A stretch of 64,000 nucleotides of DNA, taken from positions 1-64,000 of the forward strand of contig JAUHYU010000006.1 of NCBI GenBank assembly GCA_030426345.1. Direction: 5' to 3'. This DNA is from Bacteroidia bacterium. GTDB lineage: Bacteria; Bacteroidota; Bacteroidia; Cytophagales; Cyclobacteriaceae. The notes beneath the pieces are model-generated. The model worked only from the letters and a program-made list of their open reading frames with translations, was not told where the DNA came from and did no database searches. Made by a program: the position numbers and the translations under genes. Positions 10,324 through 22,063 of the stretch are shown here, piece by piece. Within the stretch, counting starts at the first letter, position 1, and every line of letters begins with the position of its first letter.

Positions 10324-11397
10324 TCAATTCAAAGGAATATTATAAATGAGATTTGCACCAATATAGCTATTGGGCTCAAGGATTAGGCTCTCTCCCGGAA
10401 GTGCGACAGGAATGTTGTAATGAAAGTTGAGCGAAAAGGTGAAACTGTTGACATAAAGATAAACCGGAGCCGAAATGCTGTAATTCATGAGTCCGAATGC
10501 ATTTTCTGAAGTTGCTGAGTATTCTGTAAAAACGTCTCGGTTTTCCTCGGCAGCTTTCAGTTCTAGTTCAAGGTATTTTTCACGGTTATTTATAAAAAGA
10601 TATTTGATCAATTGCTCCCCGTACTGTTCAAATAAGTATTGGCGAATCTTGTAACGCATTTCCAAGTTATCGGATGGGAAAGTAGAGGTGGTTTTGGTGA
10701 TTTGTGAATTGCCCAGTTGAGCAGAAATTGTAGGCATAAATACTATACGGTCAATGAATCCTACATTTTTTGCAGTCAATGAATATATCAAATTTCCATG
10801 GATTCTATGCATATTTTCGTCAGTAAACAAAAGAGAGTAGTCTCCGGATAAGGTGAATTTTCCAATGTCAAAAAACGAGGATGCATTGATGCTGCTGGTG
10901 ATGGGGCTATACACCAAATCATTTTTATCTTCTACATAAGGATATACATATTTATCAAAGCTCATGGAGTAATTCCATTTGTTGGTAAAACCACCGAAGT
11001 ATCCCAAAGACATTATGGTAGGGCTATACTCATTGGAAATGTCGTTTTTCCAATAGCTGGAGACATCAGCGAAGATTCCCGATTTATGATAGTAGGAAAC
11101 TCCGGTATTAAAGCCATGCTGTTGAAATCCGATATTTCTATTTGCATAAGTAATTTCACTGGTATATCCGGTGCGGAGTGATAATTGGGAATAGCGAAAA
11201 TCAGTATTCAACAAGCTATCCATAAGATCCAAAATATCCATGGAAGAGCCATTCATATCTTGTTCCAATTGATTCAAATACAGTGAATCACTTTTTAGAT
11301 AATACGCCAACAACGAGTCATAATTATCTTCCTGCGCTATCGCTGATAATGCGATAACTCCACAAAGTAAAAAAGCCAATATGCCCTTTGAAACCAT
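10324..11397 (-). CDS. predicted outer-membrane / periplasmic protein, unknown function
   Basis: Start chosen at ATG 11397, where MVSKGILAFLLCGVIALSAI followed by AQ makes a clean signal peptide; the frame extends to a TTG at 11424. The mature part of about 335 residues is rich in alternating polar and aromatic residues (SLRTGYTSEITYANR; GVSYYHKSGIFADVSSYWKN; FSLNFHYNIPVALPG) with many short predicted beta strands, and it ends in a strand-like segment (SYIGANLIYNIPLN). This suggests an outer-membrane beta-barrel. I do not recognise the family. It is the last gene of a minus-strand cluster after a sigma factor, a membrane anti-sigma-like protein and a Spy-like protein, separated from the latter by about 190 bases, so it may be a target of that sigma factor. 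A dyad sits just upstream of its start. Confidence 0.6.
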   Translation of the reverse strand: MVSKGILAFLLCGVIALSAIAQEDNYDSLLAYYLKSDSLYLNQLEQDMNGSSMDILDLMDSLLNTDFRYSQLSLRTGYTSEITYANRNIGFQQHGFNTGVSYYHKSGIFADVSSYWKNDISNEYSPTIMSLGYFGGFTNKWNYSMSFDKYVYPYVEDKNDLVYSPITSSINASSFFDIGKFTLSGDYSLLFTDENMHRIHGNLIYSLTAKNVGFIDRIVFMPTISAQLGNSQITKTTSTFPSDNLEMRYKIRQYLFEQYGEQLIKYLFINNREKYLELELKAAEENRDVFTEYSATSENAFGLMNYSISAPVYLYVNSFTFSLNFHYNIPVALPGESLILEPNSYIGANLIYNIPLN

Positions 11398-11425
11398 ATA
11401 TAAAGTATTTTGTTTTAAACGCAAT

Positions 11426-11454
11426 AAGGAAGTTTCCAGTACGGTAACTTCCTT
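11426..11454. promoter_or_regulatory. inverted repeat upstream of the outer-membrane protein gene
   Basis: AAGGAAGTT (11426-11434) and AACTTCCTT (11446-11454) form a perfect 9-base dyad with an 11-base centre, 29 bases before the start at 11397. It could be an operator or a hairpin in the leader. No T-run follows it on the minus strand, so a terminator for the preceding gene is less likely. Confidence 0.4.
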
Positions 11455-11589
11455 AAATGATTACTGAAGTTGTAATTTATTTAATAGTTTATGAATAATT
11501 TTTTCATGTGTTTATAATTTTTTAAGTCACTTAGGGGGTGTATAATCATCCCCTGTGCGTCCTAATTTGCTCCGGCCATGCCGGTTTCA

Positions 11590-12081
11590 TCAATTGTTAT
11601 TTCTGTCTTGCATCATTTCCCGACGTTGTTTCATTTTTTGATTTTGGTCTTGCCGTTGCCGCTGTTCCTGAATTCTCTTCAAAATCATCTGCTGGAAGTC
11701 TTTTTCAGCAGTTTTTAATTTATACAACTGTTTGGTGCTAATGACATCAGTAAGCCTGTTGGAATATTTCTTTTCAAGATCAAGTTCGTGCTGTTTCATT
11801 TCCATGGATTTTTGAACCAATTTTTCGCTCTGTTCTTCAGTAAGGTTTTTGACATCCACATCTTTTCGCTCCTCCCTGAATTTTTGCCTTACCTCTCGGC
11901 GTTCCATGGTATATTCCCTGTATATCGGCCAAAACTTCTCAGCCTGATCAGGCGAAAGCCCCAGCCTTTCGGTAATCAATGCGATTCGGGCGCTCTCAAT
12001 TTTTTTCATGGCTTCCCGGTTTTGAGCGTAGGCACCGGTTGAGACGAAAAATAATACTATTGCGATACCAAGCTGTTTCAT
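11590..12081 (-). CDS. Spy/CpxP-like periplasmic protein (LTxxQ-like helical)
   Basis: Start chosen at ATG 12081: MKQLGIAIVLFFVSTGAYAQ is a standard signal peptide, and it starts 10 bases after the upstream stop. The mature protein of about 145 residues is almost entirely charged helix (ERLGLSPDQAEKFWPIYREY; RKDVDVKNLTEEQSEKLVQK) and ends in a Gln/Arg-rich tail. Motifs such as LSPDQAEKFWPIY and LTEEQ resemble the LTxxQ repeats of Spy/CpxP proteins, which act as ATP-independent periplasmic chaperones or envelope-stress sensors. Small proteins of this sort commonly follow sigma/anti-sigma pairs in Bacteroidota. It belongs to the sigma factor operon by spacing. Function as a chaperone is inferred from fold only. 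Confidence 0.7.
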   Translation of the reverse strand: MKQLGIAIVLFFVSTGAYAQNREAMKKIESARIALITERLGLSPDQAEKFWPIYREYTMERREVRQKFREERKDVDVKNLTEEQSEKLVQKSMEMKQHELDLEKKYSNRLTDVISTKQLYKLKTAEKDFQQMILKRIQEQRQRQDQNQKMKQRREMMQDRNNN

Positions 12082-12091
12082 AATTATAAAT

Positions 12092-12523
12092 TTATAATAC
12101 TTTGCCATCAATTCCATACTCGTCAATGACTGCATTTATTTCCATATCATCCAATTCAAATTCCTGTAGTAGGGATTCATCGTCAAACAAATCCACATCA
12201 TTTTCAGAAATATCCAGTTCTTCCAATATTTCATCTGCCGAAATTTCTGTATCTCCCAAATAGGCGATCAGGTCGTCGGCACTTACCTGAGCAAGGTAAT
12301 CACCCGCGGTCGGCATGGGTTCTTGATTGTTTTTTTCAATAAAAATGAACAATAAGACCAAGGCGAAAACTGGAGTAGCTATTTTTAAAAATAAATTCCA
12401 ACTCAAAGTGCTTTTAGAAGCTGTTGAATCATTTATCCTGGACTGGATCTTCGTTGGCAACTGATCAAAATATTTGTCAGGGACTTTGAATATATTTTGC
12501 TTATCTATGTCTTCAAGTTTCAT
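12092..12523 (-). CDS. small membrane protein, probable anti-sigma factor
   Basis: The 143-residue protein has an N-terminal cytosolic segment (MKLEDIDKQNIFKVPDKYFD) and one membrane helix near residues 45-65 (LKIATPVFALVLLFIFI). Its tail is very acidic (ISADEILEELDISENDVDLF) and would be periplasmic. It lies between an ECF sigma gene (43 bases upstream) and a Spy-like gene (10 bases downstream) on the same strand. A short protein with one membrane segment in that position in Bacteroidota is usually the anti-sigma factor or a component of its signalling, but no zinc-binding HxxxCxxC motif is visible, so the role rests on context. The acidic tail has no obvious family. Confidence 0.6.
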   Translation of the reverse strand: MKLEDIDKQNIFKVPDKYFDQLPTKIQSRINDSTASKSTLSWNLFLKIATPVFALVLLFIFIEKNNQEPMPTAGDYLAQVSADDLIAYLGDTEISADEILEELDISENDVDLFDDESLLQEFELDDMEINAVIDEYGIDGKVL

Positions 12524-12566
12524 TTCTGTGCAATTTATTTGTTTGACAAGAACCGATTCTTATGGT

Positions 12567-13106
12567 TTAATTTTCTTTTAAATATGCTTCGATTTTTTTT
12601 ATGGCATAGTGATAGTTCGCCTTGAGCCCACCAACGCTTGTATCTGTAATTTTGGCAATCTCCTCATATTTCATTTCGTCAAAATATTTCATATTAAAGA
12701 CAATCCTTTGTTTGTCAGGAAGTTTGAGTAATGCTTTTTGCAGTCTCAACTGTATTTCATCTCCATCGATATCGTGTACATTGTTAAGCTTTTCACTCAA
12801 TTCATGCTGCACATCGTGAATAGGGAGGAAAAATTTATTTTTCTTTTTCCTTAAGAAATTCAAACATTCATTGGTGGCGATTCTGTAAATCCAGGTATAT
12901 AGCTGGGCATCTTCTCGGAACGAACCTATATTTTTCCATACCTTCATAAATATATCCTGCACCAAATCATCGGCATCGTCGTGGACGATGACCATTTTTC
13001 GCACATGCCAATAGATCTTTTGCTGGTATTTTCTCACCAGCAAATTGAATCCATAGTTCATGGTTTCCGGGTCCTTTATTTTTATCAGTAGATCCTTATC
13101 GTCCAA
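12567..13106 (-). CDS. ECF-type RNA polymerase sigma factor
   Basis: 179 residues, the normal size for an ECF sigma-70. Region 2 is seen near residues 20-85 (LLVRKYQQKIYWHVRKMV; DADDLVQDIFMKVWKNIGSF; YTWIYRIATNECLNFLRKKK). Region 4 is seen near 120-175 (LPDKQRIVFNMKYFDEMKYE followed by EIAKITDTSVGGLKANYHYA). The first in-frame start is TTG at 13106; upstream the frame has no ATG before a stop, so a TTG start is likely. It heads a cluster with a probable anti-sigma factor, a Spy-like protein and an outer-membrane protein, which points to envelope-stress or surface control. It is divergent from the CoA-binding gene, with about 150 bases between them. Confidence 0.9.
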   Translation of the reverse strand: MDDKDLLIKIKDPETMNYGFNLLVRKYQQKIYWHVRKMVIVHDDADDLVQDIFMKVWKNIGSFREDAQLYTWIYRIATNECLNFLRKKKNKFFLPIHDVQHELSEKLNNVHDIDGDEIQLRLQKALLKLPDKQRIVFNMKYFDEMKYEEIAKITDTSVGGLKANYHYAIKKIEAYLKEN

Positions 13107-13257
13107 CGAAGATGCTATTTTGAAGCTTTAGACTTTGCTATTTATAAAAGGTTTAATCCGGTTGAATTAAATTGCTTTATTTCGATGTATATTCGCGATT
13201 TGTGAGTAAGAATAAAACCATGTGTAACAATATTGCAAAAAGTCTGTTGTGATGGTT

Positions 13258-13623
13258 ATGAAGAAAACAGTAGTATTAGGAGCTAGTACAAACCCTTCTC
13301 GATATTCGAATCTGGCCATAAGGATGTTAGATGAAGCCGGGCATGAATTTGTTCCTGTAGGAATAAAAAATGGGGAGATTTTGGGAAAGCAGATTTTGAA
13401 CATAGAGGATAAACCTCAAATTGATGATGTGCACACCATATCATTGTACTTGAGTGCAAAAAACCAAAAGGAATGGTATGATTATATTCTAAACCTTTCT
13501 CCTAAAAGGTTGATTTTTAATCCAGGTGCAGAAAACCCTGAACTAAATAAATTGGCGATGGACCGGGGAATTAAAGTGGAAAACTCCTGCAACTTGGTCT
13601 TAATCCGAACCGGCCAGTTTTGA
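13258..13623 (+). CDS. CoA-binding domain protein (YccU-like)
   Basis: The start at ATG 13258 gives MKKTVVLGASTNPSRYSNLA, which places the Rossmann glycine motif at the expected position; ATG 13252 and GTG 13249 are in frame just upstream. At about 121 residues it is a stand-alone CoA-binding domain of the succinyl-CoA-synthetase type (IGVKNGEILGK-like segment GIKNGEILGKQI; LSPKRLIFNPGAENPEL; GIKVENSCNLVLIRTGQF). Homologues bind CoA or nucleotide and are mostly uncharacterised. It is encoded alone upstream of gyrB, with a terminator-like inverted pair behind it. Confidence 0.85.
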   Translation: MKKTVVLGASTNPSRYSNLAIRMLDEAGHEFVPVGIKNGEILGKQILNIEDKPQIDDVHTISLYLSAKNQKEWYDYILNLSPKRLIFNPGAENPELNKLAMDRGIKVENSCNLVLIRTGQF

Positions 13624-13663
13624 ACTGAGCACACAAAAGATGCTAGCACCAGATTTTGGTTGT

Positions 13664-13746
13664 AAAAAGCATCCAATTTCCATGAATTAGAGATTCAATA
13701 TTTTGACATGATTTTTCCATTTTTCATGGAATTTCAAGGCTTTTTT
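13664..13746 (+). terminator. terminator-like inverted pair of CCATGG half-elements
   Basis: AAAAAGCATCCAATTTCCAT (from 13664) is matched by the inverted arm CATGGAATTTCAAGGC plus T-run (13725-13746). Over 23 positions the arms pair at 19. The loop is about 36 bases. It lies 40 bases past the stop of the CoA-binding gene and before gyrB. Both arms are diverged copies of the dispersed half-element described in the findings. Confidence 0.55.
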
Positions 13747-13833
13747 ATTGAAATAAACCGATCGTGGATGCAGTGCGTTTTGTAGGTTGATTTTTTCAAT
13801 ATATTTTACCATTCTATACAGGAAAATCATTGA

Positions 13834-15825
<1,992 letters not shown>

Positions 15826-15844
15826 TATTTTTTATAGTATTTGG

Positions 15845-15876
15845 AAAATAGGGTATATGGAAGTTTACCCTATTTT
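15845..15876 (+). terminator. rho-independent terminator after gyrB
   Basis: AAAATAGGGTA (15845-15855) pairs perfectly with TACCCTATTTT (15866-15876) around a 10-base loop and runs into TTTTTATTTT. It lies 20 bases after the gyrB stop and 22 bases before the ppk1 start. Confidence 0.85.
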
Positions 15877-15897
15877 TTTATTTTAAATTGAAAAAAT

Positions 15898-18012
15898 ATG
15901 GCAGCACCTGATCGGACTTTATCCCAAATAGAAAAGAGTAAATTTATTAGCCGCGACTTGAGTTGGCTAAAGTTCAATGGAAGGGTTTTAGATCAGGCCA
16001 AGAAAGCCAAGAGAAATTTTTTTGATAAGCTCAAATTTATGGCTATCACCTCATCTAATTTGGATGAGTTTTTTATGATAAGGGTGGGGAGTCTATACAA
16101 TTATCTTGACTATCAAAAAGAACGAGTAGATTATTCGAGCCTAAGGGAAGTCCCATTTAAGAAAAAGTTGTTTGGTGAGATTCATGGATTTTATCAAGAT
16201 CAATCCAACCACTTTATTAATGCAATAAAACCAGGATTTAAGAAGAATGGGTTTGAAATTTTAAGTGTAGCCGAGCTGGAAGATGCAGAACGCGGGCATG
16301 TAAAAGAATATTTTAAAAAGACCATATTCCCCATGCTCACCCCCATGGTCTATGATAGCTACCATACTTTCCCATCTCTGGTAAACAAGCTGTTGATTTT
16401 TGGGGTGGTCACCATCGATCATCGCGATGAGCTAGAAAAGAAGCGTTTATCCTTTATTCAAATACCGACAAATCTGCCTAGGTTTTTTGAAATCTATCGG
16501 GAAGATCAAGTTGTTTTTGTGCCGATTGAAGAGGTGATTCGTACCTATATTCATAAGTTATTTAGAAATATCACCATAAAATCGGTGGGTCTGTTTAGGA
16601 TTACCCGGAATGGAGATTTTACGTTAGATGAAAGCGACGACATTGAAGCGAATTTTTTGGAGGAGTTGCGCCGTAAACTAAAAACAAGGAAAACAGGGCG
16701 GGTAGTTCGTATTGAAGTGGAAGGTCAGGCAAACAAATGGATGTTGCGGATATTAAAGGAGCGATGGGAGCTCGACGATGATAATATCTTTTTGCTGACA
16801 GAAGGTGATTTGCTCGATTACACAAGTCTTTGGCAGATTGTAAATCACAACGAGTTTAAGAATAAAATCCCAAAACTTCACAAACCAATCAAGCCAATTT
16901 CCATGCTTGATACAGGAGCTGAAGATTCGATTTTCGAAGTTTTAAAAAAACGTGATATTCTGCTTCACCATCCCTACAATAGCATTGAACCCCTGTTGGA
17001 ATTATTGGAAAAATCAGCTGAAGATTCCAATGTATTGTCTATCAAGTTGACAATTTATCGTCTGGCAAGTGATTCTAGAGTAACTGCGGCCTTGCTTAAG
17101 GCAGCTGAAAATGGAAAGCATGTATCCGTTTTGTTTGAAGTCAAAGCTAGGTTTGACGAAGAAAATAATCTTAAAGAGGCGAAGCGGTTGCAAGAGGCAG
17201 GTTGTTTCGTGATTTATGGCATACAGGAGGTGAAGACGCACACTAAATTGCTATTGATCGTAAGGAAGGAAGGCGAAAAAGTGACTAGGTATGTACACCT
17301 TTCCAGTGGTAATTATAATGAATCGACATCTAAATTATATACTGATTGGGGGATATTGACTTCCAACGAGGTATATGCGCATGACGTGTCTGAATTTTTC
17401 AATGCCATTACTGGTCATTCAGCACCCAGAATTTATAAATATCTGCTAACTGCCCCAAAAGACATGAGGATACAATTGGCAGACCTGATTGGAGTGGAAA
17501 CTGAAAATGCAAAAAAGGGCTTGCCAAGTGGTATTATTATAAAACTCAACTCGTTACAGGATAAAGAGATCATAGATGAATTGTATAAAGCGTCACAGGC
17601 TGGAGTACCTATTAAGTTGATCATCAGGGGTATTTGCAGTTTGCGTCCTGGGCGTGAAGGATTGAGTGAAAATATAGAAGTATATTCTATTGTGGGGGAT
17701 TATTTGGAGCATTCTCGCATTTACTATTTCCACAATGGTGGTGATTTCAAAATTTATGGAGGAAGTGCGGATATCATGGTGCGCAGTTTTGAAAGACGCA
17801 TCGAATCACTTTTCATGGTAGTAGATCCATTACTCAAAAAGGAGATCATGTGCATTTTGAAATACAACCTGAAGGACAATGTAAATTCATATGTCATGAA
17901 AGAAGATGGAACCTACGAAGTTAAAAATTCAAAAGGAGAGAAGCAGTTCAATATTCACAAGGAGTTTTTTAATATTACTAAAGAGGAAATAGAGCAGGTG
18001 GTGCTGATATAA
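15898..18012 (+). CDS. ppk1: polyphosphate kinase 1
   Basis: 704 residues, the usual size for PPK1, which makes long-chain polyphosphate from ATP and runs in reverse. The N-domain opens with SRDLSWLKFNGRVLDQA and ITSSNLDEFFMIRVGSLYN. The two phospholipase-D-like catalytic domains carry VHLSSGNYNESTSKLYTDWG (about 466-485, containing the phosphorylated His) and LEHSRIYYFHNGGDFKIYGG (about 603-622, containing the second conserved His). Both catalytic His are present. The protein is cytosolic or membrane-associated. It stands between terminators on both sides, so it is probably monocistronic. Confidence 0.96.
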   Translation: MAAPDRTLSQIEKSKFISRDLSWLKFNGRVLDQAKKAKRNFFDKLKFMAITSSNLDEFFMIRVGSLYNYLDYQKERVDYSSLREVPFKKKLFGEIHGFYQDQSNHFINAIKPGFKKNGFEILSVAELEDAERGHVKEYFKKTIFPMLTPMVYDSYHTFPSLVNKLLIFGVVTIDHRDELEKKRLSFIQIPTNLPRFFEIYREDQVVFVPIEEVIRTYIHKLFRNITIKSVGLFRITRNGDFTLDESDDIEANFLEELRRKLKTRKTGRVVRIEVEGQANKWMLRILKERWELDDDNIFLLTEGDLLDYTSLWQIVNHNEFKNKIPKLHKPIKPISMLDTGAEDSIFEVLKKRDILLHHPYNSIEPLLELLEKSAEDSNVLSIKLTIYRLASDSRVTAALLKAAENGKHVSVLFEVKARFDEENNLKEAKRLQEAGCFVIYGIQEVKTHTKLLLIVRKEGEKVTRYVHLSSGNYNESTSKLYTDWGILTSNEVYAHDVSEFFNAITGHSAPRIYKYLLTAPKDMRIQLADLIGVETENAKKGLPSGIIIKLNSLQDKEIIDELYKASQAGVPIKLIIRGICSLRPGREGLSENIEVYSIVGDYLEHSRIYYFHNGGDFKIYGGSADIMVRSFERRIESLFMVVDPLLKKEIMCILKYNLKDNVNSYVMKEDGTYEVKNSKGEKQFNIHKEFFNITKEEIEQVVLI

Positions 18013-18049
18013 TGCCACTGTTCTGATGCTACTTTGATAATTCAGACAT

Positions 18050-18087
18050 AAAAAGCCTCTTAAATCCATGGATTTAAGAGGCTTTTT
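18050..18087 (+). terminator. perfect 38-base palindromic terminator (paired CCATGG elements)
   Basis: AAAAAGCCTCTTAAATCCA (18050-18068) is followed directly by its exact reverse complement (18069-18087), ending in TTTTT. It lies 37 bases after the ppk1 stop. This is the cleanest inverted pair of the dispersed half-element centred on CCATGG and it should terminate from either side. Confidence 0.85.
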
Positions 18088-18163
18088 AATGTGTAAAGGT
18101 AGTTTTAGAAGGAAGTAACGATAAAGCTTTCCATGGATATTAGTGATATTCTTTTTATTGCAA

Positions 18164-18171
18164 TATATTTG
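18164..18171 (+). promoter_or_regulatory. candidate -7 box of metH
   Basis: TATATTTG matches TAnnTTTG exactly and ends four bases before the first base of the SAM riboswitch stem, so transcription would begin at or near riboswitch position 1. No clear -33 element is seen. Confidence 0.55.
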
Positions 18172-18175
18172 CAGC

Positions 18176-18269
18176 ACTTATCCAGAAAGACTGAGGGATC
18201 GGGCCCTGTGAAGTCTTGGCAACCTTGAAAAGGTGCCAATTCCCGCTTGTAATAATAAGGAAGATAAGT
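18176..18269 (+). ncRNA. SAM-I (S-box) riboswitch
   Basis: All conserved S-box segments are present in order: ACTTATC (P1, 18176-18182), GAGGGA, GGCCC, TGAAG, GGCAACC, AAGGTGCCAATTCC, and the closing P1 strand GATAAGT (18263-18269). The P2 stem AGACT/AGTCT is intact. It stands 65 bases upstream of metH, so SAM should turn down methionine synthase. No T-rich terminator follows the aptamer, which favours control of translation. A second GATAAGT at 18303-18309, 26 bases before the start codon, could compete for the P1 5' strand. Confidence 0.93.
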
Positions 18270-18334
18270 TATCCTACATATTGCCTGCCTCAAGCACTTT
18301 CCGATAAGTATTTATAATTAAAAAAAGTACAACA

Positions 18335-21300
18335 TTGGAAAAAATAAAAGCAATTCTTGCTGAGCGGATAATGGTTTTGGACGGTGCTATGGGTACCATG
18401 ATCCAAAATTATAAGCTTACCGAAGAGGATTTTAGAGGAGAGCGATTCAAAGATCATTCAGATTCCCTAAAGGGAAATAATGATATTTTGTGTCTCACTC
18501 GCCCTGATATTGTTAAGGATATTGAAAGGCAATACCTTTTGGCGGGAGCAGATATTATTCTTACAAATACGTTTAGTTCGACTACAGTTGGTCAGGCGGA
18601 TTATGGATTGGAATCTGTAGTATATGATTTGAATTACCAAGCGGCCAAAATCGCCAAGGAAGTAGCAGAGGAAGTAACTCAACAGGAACCTGATAAGCCG
18701 CGGTTCGTAGCAGGGTCTCTTGGGCCGACCAACAAAACTGCTTCGCTGTCACCTGATGTAAATGATCCCGGCTATAGAGCAATTACCTTTGACCAATTGG
18801 TCGATGTGTATAAACAACAGGCCGGTGCATTGATGGATGGCGGTGTGGATATTTTGATGGTAGAAACCATATTTGATACGCTCAATGCCAAAGCAGCTCT
18901 TTTTGCAATATCAACACTTTTTGAGGAAAGAAATGAGAAGATTCCAATCATGGTTTCCGGTACGATTACAGATGCCTCCGGACGTACACTTTCCGGACAA
19001 ACGACTGAGGCGTTTTGGAATTCTATTTCACATATTGAAATATTTAGTGTAGGATTAAATTGTGCCCTCGGGGCAGATTTGATGCGTTCTTATATCCAAG
19101 AGCTAGCTAGAATTGCGGATGTACCAGTGAGTGTCCATCCTAATGCAGGCCTTCCGAATGAATTTGGTCAGTATGATGAAACACCTGAATATACGGCAAG
19201 TGTTCTTGGAGAATTTGCGGCAGAAGGATTTGTTAATATTGTAGGTGGATGTTGTGGTACAACCCCGGATCACATCGCGGCGATAGCGGCAGCCGTGGCC
19301 AAGCAAAAACCTCGAAAAATAGTGCCTAAAGATGGATATCTGCATCTTAGTGGCTTGGAGCCTTTGACAGTGAGGCCAGATTCGATTTTCGTAAACATTG
19401 GCGAGCGAACTAATGTGACCGGCTCGAAAATGTTTGCCCGACTAATCAGGGAAGATAAGTACGATGAAGCGCTAGCTGTGGCTATGAGTCAGGTTGAGGG
19501 AGGAGCGCAGATCATCGATATAAATATGGATGAAGGGATGCTGGACTCGGAAGCGGCCATGACCAGATTTTTGAATTTGATTGCATCCGAGCCGGAAATT
19601 TGTAAGTTGCCAATCATGATCGACTCCTCTAAATGGTCGGTGATTGAGGCTGGGCTTAAATGTATTCAGGGAAAAAGTGTGGTAAATTCCATATCCCTCA
19701 AGGAAGGTGAAGAAGCTTTTAGAAGGCAAGCTAGATTGATTAGGAAATATGGTGCGGCTACTGTTGTGATGGCTTTTGATGAAGTTGGACAGGCGGATAC
19801 TTATGAAAGGCGTATAGAAATTTGTAAGCGCTCTTATGATATTTTGGTTAATGAAGTCGGGTTTGCAAAAGAAGACATCATTTTTGATCCAAATATTCTT
19901 ACAGTCGCAACAGGTATAGAAGAGCATAATAACTATGCGGTAGACTTTATTCGAGCAACTAAGTGGATCAAGGAGAACTTGCCCGGGGCCAAGGTCAGCG
20001 GTGGGGTGAGCAACTTTTCTTTTTCGTTTAGGGGAAATAATATAGTTCGGGAAGCTATGCATTCTGCCTTTTTATATCATGCTATTAAGGCAGGCATGGA
20101 TATGGGGATTGTAAATGCTGGGATGATTGAGGTGTATGAAGAAATACCCAAAGATTTACTGGAACGCGTCGAAGACGTTTTGCACAATAAAAGAGAAGAC
20201 GCCACGGAACGGCTAGTGGACTTTGCCGAAAAAGTTAAAGGAGGGGGAAAGAAATTAGAAAAAGATGATGCTTGGCGAAAATGGCCTGTGCAACAACGCC
20301 TCAGTCATGCGCTTGTAAAAGGTATCATTGACTATGCAGAGGAAGATGCCGAAATCGCCAGACAAATGTACGAGCAACCCATTGAGGTGATTGAAGGGCC
20401 ACTAATGGACGGGATGAACATTGTGGGCGATTTGTTTGGTGAAGGGAAAATGTTTTTGCCCCAAGTTGTAAAAAGTGCCCGTGTTATGAAAAAGGCAGTG
20501 GCGTATCTACTGCCGTTTATCGAAAAGTCACAGTCGAAGACAGATTCTAAACAATCCATAAAAACTGCCGGAAAAATTCTAATGGCAACAGTTAAGGGTG
20601 ACGTGCACGACATTGGAAAGAACATCGTGGGAGTGGTATTGGCGTGCAATAATTTTGAAATCATCGATCTTGGCGTGATGGTGCCATTAGAAAAAATACT
20701 TGATACCGCAATAAAGGAAGATGTGGATATTATCGGTTTGAGCGGGTTGATCACGCCATCACTTGATGAGATGGTCTATGTGGCCAAAGAAATGGAAAGG
20801 CGTAAATTTTCCATACCCTTGTTAATTGGAGGAGCGACCACGTCACGGATTCATACTTGTGTAAAGATCGATCAAAACTATAGTGGGCCAGTGATCCATG
20901 TGATCGATGCTTCAAAAAGTGTCCCCATTGCCAGTCATTTGACTTCTGGAAATGAAACCACCAAGCAAGAATTGGTGAACAAAGTAAGAGAGGAATACGA
21001 GCAGTTGAGAGTAGATTATGCAAAACGGCAGGGGACTAAGAAGCTGATTTCTATAGAAGACGCCAGAGCCAAAAAAGTTCCGATCGATTGGGATTCTTTT
21101 GAATCAATTAAGCCATCATTTCTTGGGACAAAGGTGATTTTAGACGTCCAGTTAGAAGAAATATTGCCATATGTAGATTGGTCTCCATTCTTTATTTCAT
21201 GGGAATTAGCAGGTAAATATCCGGCTATTCTCAAAGATGAAGTAGTAGGAGATGCGGCAACAAAACTGTTTCAAGATGCACAGGAATTGTTGGATAAAAT

Positions 21301-22030
21301 CATCAAGGAAAAACTATATGAAGCTAGGGCAGTCATTGGGTTCTTTAAGGCCAACAGGGTTGGAGACGAAGATGTAGAGCTATACAGCCAAAAGGATGGA
21401 AGTGATGAACAGCTGACCACTTTAAACTTTTTACGACAGCAAAATAAAAAGGCACCTCGTCTCCCGAATTTTGCGTTAAGCGATTTCATCTGTCCAAAAG
21501 AAACCGGAAAGCAAGATTATATTGGTGCCTTCGTAGCGAGTTGTGGATTTGGAACCAAAGAGTTGGTGAAGATATATGAAGATGATTTGGATGATTATAA
21601 CAGCATAATGGCCAAAGCCCTTGCAGATCGACTGGCAGAAGGATTTACAGAGTATTTGCATATGAAGGTGCGGAAAGAATATTGGGGTTATGATGCGGAT
21701 GAAAAGTTGAGCAATGAATCTTTGATCAAAGAAGAATATACTGGAATTCGTCCGGCACCGGGATACCCTGCTTGTCCTGATCATTTGGAAAAAAGAAAGC
21801 TTTTTGACTTGCTCAATGCAGAAGAAGAAATAGGAGTGGAACTAACAGAGAGCTTTGCCATGAGCCCTGCGGCGACCGTGAGTGGGTGGTATTTTGCACA
21901 TCCAGAATCCAAATATTTTGGACTTGGGAAGATTCAAAAGGACCAAGTAGAGGATTATGCCAAGCGAAAAGGCATGGCTGTGGAAGATATCGAACGCTGG
22001 CTTTCTTCCAATTTGGCTTATGATGCATAA
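18335..22030 (+). CDS. metH: cobalamin-dependent methionine synthase
   Basis: 1231 residues, full length for MetH, which transfers methyl from 5-methyltetrahydrofolate to homocysteine. The homocysteine domain (about 1-320) has [11 protein letters not shown], the zinc Cys in NCALGAD (about 243) and [11 protein letters not shown] (about 303). Next come a pterin-binding domain ([19 protein letters not shown] [11 protein letters not shown], about 350-620), and a B12 module with the cobalt-ligand motif [13 protein letters not shown] (about 755). The C-terminal SAM-dependent reactivation domain carries [12 protein letters not shown] (about 1137). The frame begins with TTG at 18335; the first ATG is 11 codons later, inside the conserved start, so TTG is preferred. 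The gene is under the SAM-I riboswitch and ends at a shared terminator with the convergent J-domain gene. Confidence 0.96.
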   Translation: MEKIKAILAERIMVLDGAMGTMIQNYKLTEEDFRGERFKDHSDSLKGNNDILCLTRPDIVKDIERQYLLAGADIILTNTFSSTTVGQADYGLESVVYDLNYQAAKIAKEVAEEVTQQEPDKPRFVAGSLGPTNKTASLSPDVNDPGYRAITFDQLVDVYKQQAGALMDGGVDILMVETIFDTLNAKAALFAISTLFEERNEKIPIMVSGTITDASGRTLSGQTTEAFWNSISHIEIFSVGLNCALGADLMRSYIQELARIADVPVSVHPNAGLPNEFGQYDETPEYTASVLGEFAAEGFVNIVGGCCGTTPDHIAAIAAAVAKQKPRKIVPKDGYLHLSGLEPLTVRPDSIFVNIGERTNVTGSKMFARLIREDKYDEALAVAMSQVEGGAQIIDINMDEGMLDSEAAMTRFLNLIASEPEICKLPIMIDSSKWSVIEAGLKCIQGKSVVNSISLKEGEEAFRRQARLIRKYGAATVVMAFDEVGQADTYERRIEICKRSYDILVNEVGFAKEDIIFDPNILTVATGIEEHNNYAVDFIRATKWIKENLPGAKVSGGVSNFSFSFRGNNIVREAMHSAFLYHAIKAGMDMGIVNAGMIEVYEEIPKDLLERVEDVLHNKREDATERLVDFAEKVKGGGKKLEKDDAWRKWPVQQRLSHALVKGIIDYAEEDAEIARQMYEQPIEVIEGPLMDGMNIVGDLFGEGKMFLPQVVKSARVMKKAVAYLLPFIEKSQSKTDSKQSIKTAGKILMATVKGDVHDIGKNIVGVVLACNNFEIIDLGVMVPLEKILDTAIKEDVDIIGLSGLITPSLDEMVYVAKEMERRKFSIPLLIGGATTSRIHTCVKIDQNYSGPVIHVIDASKSVPIASHLTSGNETTKQELVNKVREEYEQLRVDYAKRQGTKKLISIEDARAKKVPIDWDSFESIKPSFLGTKVILDVQLEEILPYVDWSPFFISWELAGKYPAILKDEVVGDAATKLFQDAQELLDKIIKEKLYEARAVIGFFKANRVGDEDVELYSQKDGSDEQLTTLNFLRQQNKKAPRLPNFALSDFICPKETGKQDYIGAFVASCGFGTKELVKIYEDDLDDYNSIMAKALADRLAEGFTEYLHMKVRKEYWGYDADEKLSNESLIKEEYTGIRPAPGYPACPDHLEKRKLFDLLNAEEEIGVELTESFAMSPAATVSGWYFAHPESKYFGLGKIQKDQVEDYAKRKGMAVEDIERWLSSNLAYDA

Positions 22031-22063
22031 ACCCTTGTGGAGGTAGTGAATTAAATTGACCTT

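Noticed and set aside
11572..11584. CCGGCCATGCCGG palindrome after the Spy-like gene as a terminator
   Set aside because: It is short, has no T-run on the minus strand, and lies so close to the stop that it could be chance; left unannotated.
19472..20062. A long antisense frame within metH
   Set aside because: It is a shadow of the highly conserved pterin-binding domain on the other strand; no independent signal.
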